Below, piece by piece: positions 1 through 5,879 of a DNA stretch of 17,433 nucleotides. The stretch spans positions 1-17,433 of the forward strand of contig JAZQIO010000080.1 in the NCBI GenBank assembly GCA_045541135.1. Direction: 5' to 3'. How positions within the stretch are numbered: position 1 is the first letter of the stretch; each line of letters begins with the position of its first letter. Made by a program: the position numbers and the translations under genes. A model generated the notes under the pieces. The model was not told the origin of the DNA and ran no database searches. It saw only the letters and a program-made list of their open reading frames with translations. The stretch comes from CAZNKU01 sp045541135. Lineage in GTDB: Bacteria; Bacillota; Clostridia; Monoglobales; Firm-18.

Positions 1-141
1 GCGATTTTCTTTAATAAATATTGAGTGCAACCTGCCATACTTACCGATATTGTAAGTTCCTTCGGGTGCCTTTAGGTTTGGAATGTAGTAATCGCCGTTT
101 CTTACATACTCAATTCCGTTTTCGATAAATTTTTCTTTCAT
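1..141 (-). CDS. tnpV: TnpV-like transposon-encoded protein, N-terminal part (cut by window edge)
   Basis: The first 47 codons of a minus-strand gene run off the left edge of the window. The protein begins MKEKFIENGIEYVRNGDYYI and continues with IPNL and a GKYGRLHSIF stretch. This matches the start of the TnpV family, whose members typically open with a short segment ending in GDYLIPNL and then a G-x-x-G-x-x-x-x-x-x-L block. TnpV is carried by clostridial mobilizable transposons of the Tn4451/Tn4453 type and by many integrative elements; its biochemical role is not established. The ATG at 139-141 follows a strong AAAGGAGG at 152-159 with a slightly long 10-nt spacer, and an extended -10 lies at 175-183. 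The fragment suggests a mobile element, or its remnant, left of the window. Family assignment rests on recalled N-terminal similarity. Confidence 0.8.
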   Translation of the reverse strand, partial: MKEKFIENGIEYVRNGDYYIPNLKAPEGTYNIGKYGRLHSIFIKENR

Positions 142-174
142 AGCGCAAACGCCTCCTTTAAATTTGGTATCTTC

Positions 175-183
175 ATTTTATCA
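175..183 (-). promoter_or_regulatory. Putative extended -10 promoter of tnpV
   Basis: On the minus strand the sequence reads TGATAAAAT, an extended -10 (TGN followed by TAAAAT), 33 nt upstream of the tnpV start codon. No good -35 hexamer is visible at 16-18 bp, which fits extended -10 promoters. Sequence-only call. Confidence 0.4.
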
Positions 184-211
184 GAAGGCATTTACTTTGA
201 CGAATGTGCGG

Positions 212-254
212 ATAAAAAAGAAAAGAGGAAAACCCATTTTACTGAGTTTTCCTC
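212..254 (-). terminator. Rho-independent terminator downstream of aspB
   Basis: GAGGAAAAC (225-233) and GTTTTCCTC (246-254) form a perfect 9-bp stem around a 12-nt loop. On the minus strand the stem is followed by a T-rich run (TTTTCTTTTTT), so it terminates the aminotransferase transcript, which ends about 80 nt earlier. It also separates aspB from the tnpV fragment. The rest of 142-336 holds the tnpV leader and a short imperfect palindrome (TTCCTA...TAGGAA, about 279-302) with no clear role. Confidence 0.8.
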
Positions 255-336
255 ATCTTCTTACCTCGCAATGCTCGTATTCCTATCAACTGTCCTTAGG
301 AACCCGATGCAAAATATCTTGGGATTTTAATTTATT

Positions 337-1521
337 TTATTTTAAAAATTCTTCAAGTCTGTCAAGACCCTTAACGATATTTTCCATACTTGTTGCATAA
401 GACCATCTTACATAACCTTCGCAACCGAAGCCGGAACCGGGAACCAAAGCAACAAGACTCTTTTCAAGCAATACTTCACAGAAGTCATCAGAAGTGTTAA
501 TAACTTTACCGCCTATTTCTCTGCCGAAAATGTCTTTGATGTTCATCATTACGTAAAATGCACCTTCAGGCTTTTTGCATGAAACACCGTTTATGCTGTT
601 AATACGTTCTACCATATAGTTACGTCTTTCTTCAAAGACCTTTCTCATTTCTTCAACAGTATCCTGCGTGCCGTTGTAAGCCTCCAATGCAGCTGCCTGA
701 GAAATTGAGCTTGGGTTAGATGCCGCATGGCTCTGCATATTTGCCATAGCCTTTGTAACCTGTGCGTTAGCTGCAGTAAAGCCTATTCTCCAGCCTGTCA
801 TTGCATAGCTTTTTGAAACACCGTTTATAATAATTGTTCTGTCTTTTATCTCTTCATTAAATGATGCAATGCTTACATGCTTTTTGCCGTCATAAATAAG
901 ATTTTCGTAAATTTCATCCGAAACTACAAAAATATCATTTTCAACAATAATTTCTGCGATTTTACGAAGCTTATCTTCTTCATAAAGCATACCTGTAGGA
1001 TTACTTGGGCTGTTAAGCACCAAAGCCTTTGTTTTAGGTGTAATAGCCGCCTTTAGCTGTTCAGGTGTAAACTCAAAGCCGTCTTCTTCCTTTGTTTCTA
1101 TAATAACAGGAACACCGTCTGCCATTTTAATCATTTCAGTATAACTTACCCAATAAGGCGCCGGAACAATAATTTCATCACCGGGATTAATAATTGCATC
1201 AAATGCGTTCATAAGTGAATGCTTTGCACCGTTTGACACCACAATATTTGCAGGTGTGTAATCCAGACCGTTGTCTCTTTTAAGCTTTTCGCAAATAGCC
1301 TTTTTAAGATCCAATGTACCTGAAGCAGGTGTGTACTTTGTCTGACCCTCGCGAATTGCTTTAATTGCCGCCTCTTTTATATTTTCAGGTGTATCAAAAT
1401 CAGGTTCACCGCAACCGAAGCCTATAACATCGATTCCATCGGCTTTCATAGCCTTGAATTTTGCATCAATTGCAAGAGTCGGTGATGCGCTGACCTGTAA
1501 CGCCTTTCTTGATAATTCCAT
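337..1521 (-). CDS. aspB: Aspartate aminotransferase (class I/II PLP-dependent)
   Basis: The 394-residue product is a cytosolic fold-type I aminotransferase that interconverts aspartate and 2-oxoglutarate with oxaloacetate and glutamate. Visible hallmarks are the N-terminal GEPDFDTP (38-45), the substrate-side NPTG (174-177), the PLP ring contacts D202 and Y205 in SDEIYE, the Schiff-base lysine K237 in GVSKSYAMTGWRIG, and the C-terminal carboxylate-binding arginine in GYVRWSYATS. Sequence and length closely resemble Bacillus AspB, the group related to aspartate/prephenate aminotransferases. Aromatic or prephenate activity cannot be excluded. The ATG start is preceded by GGGG about 9 nt upstream and by a clear promoter at 1556-1584, and a hairpin terminator follows, so it appears monocistronic. 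It may cooperate with the glutamate dehydrogenase at 10032-11375 in nitrogen transfer, although the two are not linked in transcription. Confidence 0.93.
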   Translation of the reverse strand: MELSRKALQVSASPTLAIDAKFKAMKADGIDVIGFGCGEPDFDTPENIKEAAIKAIREGQTKYTPASGTLDLKKAICEKLKRDNGLDYTPANIVVSNGAKHSLMNAFDAIINPGDEIIVPAPYWVSYTEMIKMADGVPVIIETKEEDGFEFTPEQLKAAITPKTKALVLNSPSNPTGMLYEEDKLRKIAEIIVENDIFVVSDEIYENLIYDGKKHVSIASFNEEIKDRTIIINGVSKSYAMTGWRIGFTAANAQVTKAMANMQSHAASNPSSISQAAALEAYNGTQDTVEEMRKVFEERRNYMVERINSINGVSCKKPEGAFYVMMNIKDIFGREIGGKVINTSDDFCEVLLEKSLVALVPGSGFGCEGYVRWSYATSMENIVKGLDRLEEFLK

Positions 1522-1555
1522 AGTCTTTACCCCTTAATTAAAATTGTCTTAGTAT

Positions 1556-1584
1556 ATAATACACCATAATTTGCGAAAATGCAA
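1556..1584 (-). promoter_or_regulatory. Sigma-A-type promoter of aspB
   Basis: On the minus strand: -35 TTGCAT (1579-1584), a 17-bp spacer, and -10 TATTAT (1556-1561), placed 34 nt upstream of the start codon. The first ten bases (TTGCATTTTC) are identical to those of the rplS promoter at 4833-4861. Confidence 0.7.
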
Positions 1585-1687
1585 CACCCAAATTCAAATT
1601 TTTCAAAATTTATATAAAATTCCCATAAAAATCCGTGTATCAAACCGCATTTTTGAAAAAAATAATATTTAAGTAAGCAAATTTGCC

Positions 1688-2053
1688 TCAAAAAGCATTT
1701 TCAATATGCTCAATATTTTCCTTTATAAACTTTTTTCCCTTCATAAATCCGTTTACAACCACCACATCAAACCTTACCGGCACATCACCAAGACGCATCA
1801 TGTAAATCTGTGCCGCCTTAATCATCCTTTGCTGTTTGGTGTAATTTACAGCCTCCAGCCCTCCGCCATAGTCATCATTACTTCGGGTTTTAACCTCAAC
1901 AAAAATGACATAATCGCCTTTTTTTGCTATTATGTCAATTTCGCCGCCATGAACATTGAAGTTTCTATCCAATATTATGTACTTATTCTTTTTTAAATAT
2001 TTAACCGCCGCATCTTCGCCATGATTTCCGAAGGTTTTTTTATATTTTTCCAT
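1688..2053 (-). CDS. yraN: YraN family (UPF0102) endonuclease-like protein
   Basis: A 121-residue protein of the UPF0102/YraN family, which has the restriction-endonuclease-like fold related to Holliday-junction resolvases. The family signature is intact: GE near residues 12-13, GGEIDIIA (36-43) with E38 and D40, VEVKTR (52-57) with E53 and K55, and a later RFDVV with D96. This is the D/E-x-x-E-x-K type of metal site. The length is typical. It is the last gene of the lepB-rbgA-rnhB-yraN operon, starting 2 nt after the rnhB stop; the GGGG of the rnhB end serves as its ribosome binding site. Linkage to rnhB is widespread in bacteria and hints at nucleic-acid processing, but the physiological role is not settled. 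Only a weak palindrome (GCAAATTTGC) follows the stop, so the terminator is unclear. Confidence 0.92.
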   Translation of the reverse strand: MEKYKKTFGNHGEDAAVKYLKKNKYIILDRNFNVHGGEIDIIAKKGDYVIFVEVKTRSNDDYGGGLEAVNYTKQQRMIKAAQIYMMRLGDVPVRFDVVVVNGFMKGKKFIKENIEHIENAF

Positions 2054-2055
2054 AA

Positions 2056-2676
2056 CTATTCCCCAAGCTTCAGATTAAAAGATTTTCTGTGAACTTCCGA
2101 AGCACCGTATTTTTTCAGTGCCTCGTAGTGGTCCTTGGTTGGGTATCCCTTATGCTTTTTGAAATTGTATTCAGGATATTTTTCATCAAGCTCCATCATA
2201 TACCTGTCTCTTGTAACCTTTGCAAGAATTGATGCTGCCGCAATGGATATGCTTTTGCTGTCGCCCTTTACTACACATTCATGTGGTATTTCCATACCCT
2301 TTATTCTGTTTCCGTCTATCAGTACAAAATCGGGCTTTACTGAAAGCTCATTTACAGCATCACACATTCCCTTGAATGTAGCATTTAAAATATTAAGCCT
2401 GTCAATTTCCTCATGGGAAATAAGCACTATGCTGTAGGCAACAGCAATTTCCTTAATTTCGTCATAAAGCTTATCCTTAACCTTATCCGTAAGCTTTTTG
2501 GAATCATTTATTTTTTCAAGATACGCACCGTCAGGCAATATAACCGACGCAACACACACAGGACCTGCAAGAGGACCTCTGCCCGCCTCATCTACACCTG
2601 CTATAAGCTTGTAGCCCATAGCCTTTTTTCCATTTTCAATTGCCCACATTTCATTTACACGTTCTATGTCGTTCAT
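2056..2676 (-). CDS. rnhB: Ribonuclease HII
   Basis: A 206-residue type 2 RNase H that cleaves the RNA strand of RNA/DNA hybrids and nicks 5' of misincorporated ribonucleotides. The N-terminal GVDEAGRGPLAGPV (27-40) supplies D29 and E30 plus the GRG substrate-recognition motif. D121 (LIDGNR) and D139 (KGDSKS) complete the acidic DEDD site, and the AAASILAKVTRD segment (146-157) is characteristic. The C-terminal HKGYPTKDHYEAL block (175-187) is also conserved. The start ATG overlaps the rbgA stop by 4 bp (ATGA), which indicates translational coupling. The tight order rbgA-rnhB-yraN is conserved in many low-GC Gram-positive bacteria. Confidence 0.96.
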   Translation of the reverse strand: MNDIERVNEMWAIENGKKAMGYKLIAGVDEAGRGPLAGPVCVASVILPDGAYLEKINDSKKLTDKVKDKLYDEIKEIAVAYSIVLISHEEIDRLNILNATFKGMCDAVNELSVKPDFVLIDGNRIKGMEIPHECVVKGDSKSISIAAASILAKVTRDRYMMELDEKYPEYNFKKHKGYPTKDHYEALKKYGASEVHRKSFNLKLGE

Positions 2677-3536
2677 ATTTCTTTCACATCCTCAGGTGTT
2701 TCAAGTACAACTTTCCCTAATTTACACGCACGGAATTCATCAAGCAAAATTCTTGCAGCACGATCGTAATCCACATCGCCTCCGGAGATAAGACACCCTC
2801 TTTTTTTGCCTATATCAAATAATATTTCGTGTCCCATAAGGCCGTCTACAGAAGTTAATTTGTACTTTTCACAAAGTGTCTCGGGTGCCTTTTGTGCAAG
2901 AAGAGTGCAAAGCTCGCAAGCCGCCTCGGCAATGTCGTAAACCTCGTCGCGGATAGCACCTGTAAAAGCAAGGTTTCTGCCCACGAATTCATCCTCAAAC
3001 TTAGGCCACAAAATACCGGGAGTGTCCAAAAGCTCGTATCCTCCGCTTATGCGTATCCACTGCTTTGCGGTAGTAACACCGGGACGGTCACCTGTTTTGG
3101 CACCGGCTCTGCCGGAAAGCTTATTTATAAATGAAGATTTCCCAACATTAGGAATACCCACAACCATCATACGAGGGTCACGTTCCTTCATTCCCTTTTC
3201 GATTTCTTTTTGTGTTTTTTCTCTCAAAGCATTTTTTATTTCGTTTTTAAGTGTACCTATGCCCGTACCTTTTATACTGTCAACAGGTACCGCCGTTATG
3301 CCCTGGCTTTTGTAATATTCTACCCATTCTTTTAACGCCCTTTCATCTGCCATATCACATTTATTAAGGGCAATAACTCTTGGCTTGTTGCCAAGAATTT
3401 CTTTCAAAATAGGATTTGTTGAGGAATAGGGAATACGTGCATCCTTAAGCTCTACAACAATATCAACCAATTTTAAATTTTCAGTTATAAGCCTTCTGGT
3501 TTTCGCCATATGGCCCGGAAACCATTGTATATTCAT
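2673..3536 (-). CDS. rbgA: Ribosome biogenesis GTPase YlqF/RbgA
   Basis: A 287-residue circularly permuted GTPase needed for late 50S subunit assembly. The permuted motif order is visible: the N-terminal IQWFPGHMAKTRR, then G4 NKCD (58-61), G1 GIPNVGKSS (127-135), G2-region GDRPGVTT (149-156) and G3 DTPG (171-174). The C-terminal part after about residue 180 corresponds to the rRNA-binding helical domain of the YlqF family. Length matches the family. A ribosome binding site (AAGGATGA) precedes the ATG. It begins 12 nt after the lepB stop and overlaps rnhB by 4 bp. A role next to lepB and close to rplS is consistent with a ribosome/export housekeeping block. Confidence 0.96.
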   Translation of the reverse strand: MNIQWFPGHMAKTRRLITENLKLVDIVVELKDARIPYSSTNPILKEILGNKPRVIALNKCDMADERALKEWVEYYKSQGITAVPVDSIKGTGIGTLKNEIKNALREKTQKEIEKGMKERDPRMMVVGIPNVGKSSFINKLSGRAGAKTGDRPGVTTAKQWIRISGGYELLDTPGILWPKFEDEFVGRNLAFTGAIRDEVYDIAEAACELCTLLAQKAPETLCEKYKLTSVDGLMGHEILFDIGKKRGCLISGGDVDYDRAARILLDEFRACKLGKVVLETPEDVKEI

Positions 3537-3548
3537 AAAAAATCATCC

Positions 3549-4262
3549 TTATTTTAAAGTACCAAATTTGCTCATTGGCCAGAATCTGAACACTGCTTTG
3601 CCCATAACATCGTCCTTATGAACGCAGCCGTAATACAAATATTCTTCATGTATTTCCAATGTTTGTGTTTTTTCGTTATACATTTTAAATTTAGTTTTCA
3701 AGTCATCGTCATCCGGCTTTTCAACCACACTTGAAACATCAAGGCTTCTGCCGTCGTGACTGCCCTGACGGTTGTCACCCATTACAAAGACACAATCTTC
3801 AGGTACAGTAATCGGAAACTGCACATCACCGTTAAGTGTTGTGGTGTTTTTGATGTAATCCTCGTCAAGCACCTTACCGTCAACATAAACTATGCCTCTT
3901 GAATCAATGTCAACAGTCTGCCCTTCCGTTGCTATAACCCTTTTAATGTATGGTGTATCCGGATGCATATCCGGAGTAAATACAATTATATCGCCCTGCT
4001 TTGGAGTATAGTTGAATCTGGATACAACCAGTCTTTCCCCATTGTGAAGGGTGTCATCCATAGATCCTCCGCTTACGGCAACAAAATTAAAAAAGAAAGT
4101 ACGAATTATAAAAGCAACCACAAATGCAATTACAATAGCAACTATCCATTCCATAATTTCTTTTTTCATACTTGTTCCCTTTCTTTTTTCAACAGTTATT
4201 TCCTCTGTTTCCGGTTCATCACCGTCAACATTTATATTTTCCTTTTCAAATTCATTATCCAT
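3549..4262 (-). CDS. lepB: Signal peptidase I
   Basis: Type I leader peptidase (237 residues from the chosen start) that removes signal peptides at the outer face of the membrane. A single transmembrane segment (about 35-57) is followed by the catalytic box SGGSMDDTLHNGE, with Ser67 as nucleophile. Lys107 in YIKRVIA is the general base, and the GDNR box (162-165) with S-HDGRS follows. The catalytic box has Asp where most homologues have Pro (SMxPTL). The N-terminal 30 residues are strongly acidic and presumably cytosolic. I chose the ATG at 4260-4262 because AAAGG lies about 10 nt upstream. An in-frame ATG 19 codons earlier (4319) has no Shine-Dalgarno sequence. It is the first gene of the operon with rbgA, rnhB and yraN, and the exported protein at 13630-15783 would be one of its clients. 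Confidence 0.94.
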   Translation of the reverse strand: MDNEFEKENINVDGDEPETEEITVEKRKGTSMKKEIMEWIVAIVIAFVVAFIIRTFFFNFVAVSGGSMDDTLHNGERLVVSRFNYTPKQGDIIVFTPDMHPDTPYIKRVIATEGQTVDIDSRGIVYVDGKVLDEDYIKNTTTLNGDVQFPITVPEDCVFVMGDNRQGSHDGRSLDVSSVVEKPDDDDLKTKFKMYNEKTQTLEIHEEYLYYGCVHKDDVMGKAVFRFWPMSKFGTLK

Positions 4263-4338
4263 AACACAGCACACCTTTCCGGATACAAAATAATCTTTAT
4301 AGAATATTTTATCACACATTTTCAGATTTTACCATACA

Positions 4339-4367
4339 ATTATAAAAATTTTACAAAAAAGTAAAAA
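4339..4367 (-). promoter_or_regulatory. Possible promoter of the lepB operon
   Basis: The minus strand carries a consensus -10 TATAAT at 4339-4344 with a poor -35 (TTTTTA, 4362-4367) at 17 bp. The -35 lies in the T-tract of the rplS terminator. Other AT-rich -10-like hexamers (TAAAAT) occur between here and the start codon, so the exact start is uncertain. A promoter is expected because the rplS terminator would otherwise isolate the operon. Confidence 0.35.
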
Positions 4368-4399
4368 GGCGTGGTTACAACAATCGTTGCAACTACGCC
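4355..4399 (-). terminator. Rho-independent terminator of rplS
   Basis: Sequence 4368-4381 pairs with 4386-4399 over 14 positions (one G-U pair, one mismatch) around the loop AATC. On the minus strand the stem is followed by TTTTTACTTTTTT. It starts 15 nt past the rplS stop and is the strongest terminator in the window. Confidence 0.92.
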
Positions 4400-4413
4400 A
4401 ATTTGAATTCGTA

Positions 4414-4758
4414 TTAAAGTCTTTCTTTAACCTTTGCTGCCTTACCAACTCTATCACGTAGATAGTATAGCTTAGCACGACGAACTTTACCTTTACGAAC
4501 GATATCAATATGGTCAATGTTAGGAGAGTGAACAAGGAATGTCTTTTCTACACCTACGCCATATGATACTCTGCGTACTGTGAAAGTTTCAGCAATACCA
4601 CCATGCTTCTTAGCAATGATTGTACCTTCAAACATCTGAATTCTTTCTCTTGTACCTTCTTTTACTTTGATGTACACGTGAACAGTGTCACCAACGTTTA
4701 GCTGTGGCAAGTCAGTACGAAGCTGTTCCTTACCAATTTCGTTCAAGATATTCATCAT
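4414..4758 (-). CDS. rplS: 50S ribosomal protein L19
   Basis: A 114-residue L19, located at the 30S-50S interface. Diagnostic segments include the N-terminal LPQLNVGDTVHVYIKVKEG, RIQMFEGTIIAKKHGG, TFTVRRVSYGVGVEKTF and the C-terminal KGKVRRAKLYYLRDRVGKAA. The start is either of two tandem ATG codons at 4756-4758 and 4753-4755, served by AAAGGA 6-9 nt upstream. An ATG eight codons further upstream has no such site and would add a non-conserved extension. Length fits the family (about 114-118). The gene has its own promoter and terminator, giving a short monocistronic message. In many Bacillota L19 lies next to trmD; here it is followed by lepB and preceded by holA. Confidence 0.97.
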   Translation of the reverse strand: MMNILNEIGKEQLRTDLPQLNVGDTVHVYIKVKEGTRERIQMFEGTIIAKKHGGIAETFTVRRVSYGVGVEKTFLVHSPNIDHIDIVRKGKVRRAKLYYLRDRVGKAAKVKERL

Positions 4759-4832
4759 ATATCTTCCTTTCTTCATAGACATTCATGCATACTCTTTGTA
4801 TACAGAGGACTATCCGTTTTAAACCGCATTAT

Positions 4833-4861
4833 ATTTTAACACATATTTTTTGAAAATGCAA
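4833..4861 (-). promoter_or_regulatory. Strong sigma-A-type promoter and leader of rplS
   Basis: Minus strand: -35 TTGCAT (4856-4861), 17-bp spacer, -10 TAAAAT (4833-4838), with a second -10-like TATAAT immediately downstream. The leader to the start codon is about 65-70 nt and contains a small imperfect hairpin around CTCTGTATACAAAGAG (about 4788-4807). L19 leaders with autoregulatory function are known in Bacillota, but I cannot confirm that family here. Confidence 0.65.
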
Positions 4862-4875
4862 GTATTTTTTGAAAT

Positions 4876-5865
4876 TTATTTTAAAAATTCTGCCATCATT
4901 ATTTCAAGAGCAGTAAAACCGTCTATTTTACCCTCTTTTATCTTACGGTCAAAATCTGCACAAAGCTGCATTCCCATACGTAATTTTTCCTTAGGATAAC
5001 GACGAGATTCTGAGGCAAGTTTTGAAGCAAGCCATTTTCTGTTAGGTGCCAGATAATCTGCCGCATTTTTCCCTTCCTCGCCTAAAAGACGGAACATTAA
5101 AATATCAGAAAGTTGTTTGTATATGGTTATAAATATAACAATAGGCTGTTCCTTACTTATTTTAAATCCATTTAAAATACCGTAAGCCTTTTGAGAATTT
5201 CCCGAAAGCAGATAGTCTGACATTTCAAATATTTTATACTCAACAGGAACTTTTACAAGCTCGTCAATAAGCTTACGTGATATTACAGCATCTTCTGCCG
5301 CGGAGGAAAGCTTATCACACTCTACGGAAAGCTTTTCAAGTGACCTTTCGCAAAGGTTTATAAGATATTCGGCATCTGCAGGATTTATGCTTTTGTTTTT
5401 TACTGCAAGCTGTCTTGATACCCATGCCCGAAGGTCTGCTACGCCCTGCTTTTTAAATTCTACAATTTCACCTTTTTTATTAATAACATCCGTAATTGCC
5501 TTTTTAAGCTTTGATGCCTCATCCTCTATAATTATAACAACGGCATAATCGGGAATATTACCAAGAACTTCGGCAAGTGGCTTTTGATAATCTTTTAATT
5601 TTACAAACTTTGTATTTTTAAGAATTACTACCTTTTTTTCAGACATCGTAGGGTATGCTTCAACATCGTTAACAAAATTTTCGTAGCTTTCGTTATCTTC
5701 GTTATAATAGCTGTAATTAAATTCACGAAGCCCGTCGCCCAAAGCCATATCCGTAACTTTTTTTACATACATATCTACAAGATATTTTTCTTCACCGCAG
5801 AAAAAATACAGATTTTTCAATTGACCCTGTTTAAGCTGCTGTTTGAATTTTGCCACATTTATCAA
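4876..5865 (-). CDS. holA: DNA polymerase III delta subunit
   Basis: The delta subunit of the clamp loader, which opens the beta sliding clamp. The N-terminus reads MINVAKFKQQLKQGQLKNLY and then FFCGEEKYL, the usual start of Gram-positive HolA (F-x-G-E-E at the degenerate P-loop position). It is followed by the family-typical central TMSEKKVVILKNTKF and VVIIIEDEASKLKKAI segments and a helical C-terminal domain ending EGKIDGFTALEIMMAEFLK. Length (329) is typical. I prefer the TTG at 5863-5865 because GGAGGTG lies 8 nt upstream. A GTG at 5881-5883 would add six codons and overlap the comEC stop, but has no ribosome binding site. It follows comEC directly, a common arrangement in Bacillota. The usual third partner rpsT is not present. 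Confidence 0.93.
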   Translation of the reverse strand: MINVAKFKQQLKQGQLKNLYFFCGEEKYLVDMYVKKVTDMALGDGLREFNYSYYNEDNESYENFVNDVEAYPTMSEKKVVILKNTKFVKLKDYQKPLAEVLGNIPDYAVVIIIEDEASKLKKAITDVINKKGEIVEFKKQGVADLRAWVSRQLAVKNKSINPADAEYLINLCERSLEKLSVECDKLSSAAEDAVISRKLIDELVKVPVEYKIFEMSDYLLSGNSQKAYGILNGFKISKEQPIVIFITIYKQLSDILMFRLLGEEGKNAADYLAPNRKWLASKLASESRRYPKEKLRMGMQLCADFDRKIKEGKIDGFTALEIMMAEFLK

Positions 5866-5879
5866 TGCATTCACCTCCG

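Noticed and set aside
164..400. 78-codon plus-strand open frame
   Set aside because: It overlaps the aspB terminator and the 3' end of aspB on the other strand, has no ribosome binding site and no recognisable protein features.
4329..4535. 68-codon minus-strand frame
   Set aside because: It lies across the rplS 3' end and its terminator in another frame; the translation is a shadow of rplS.
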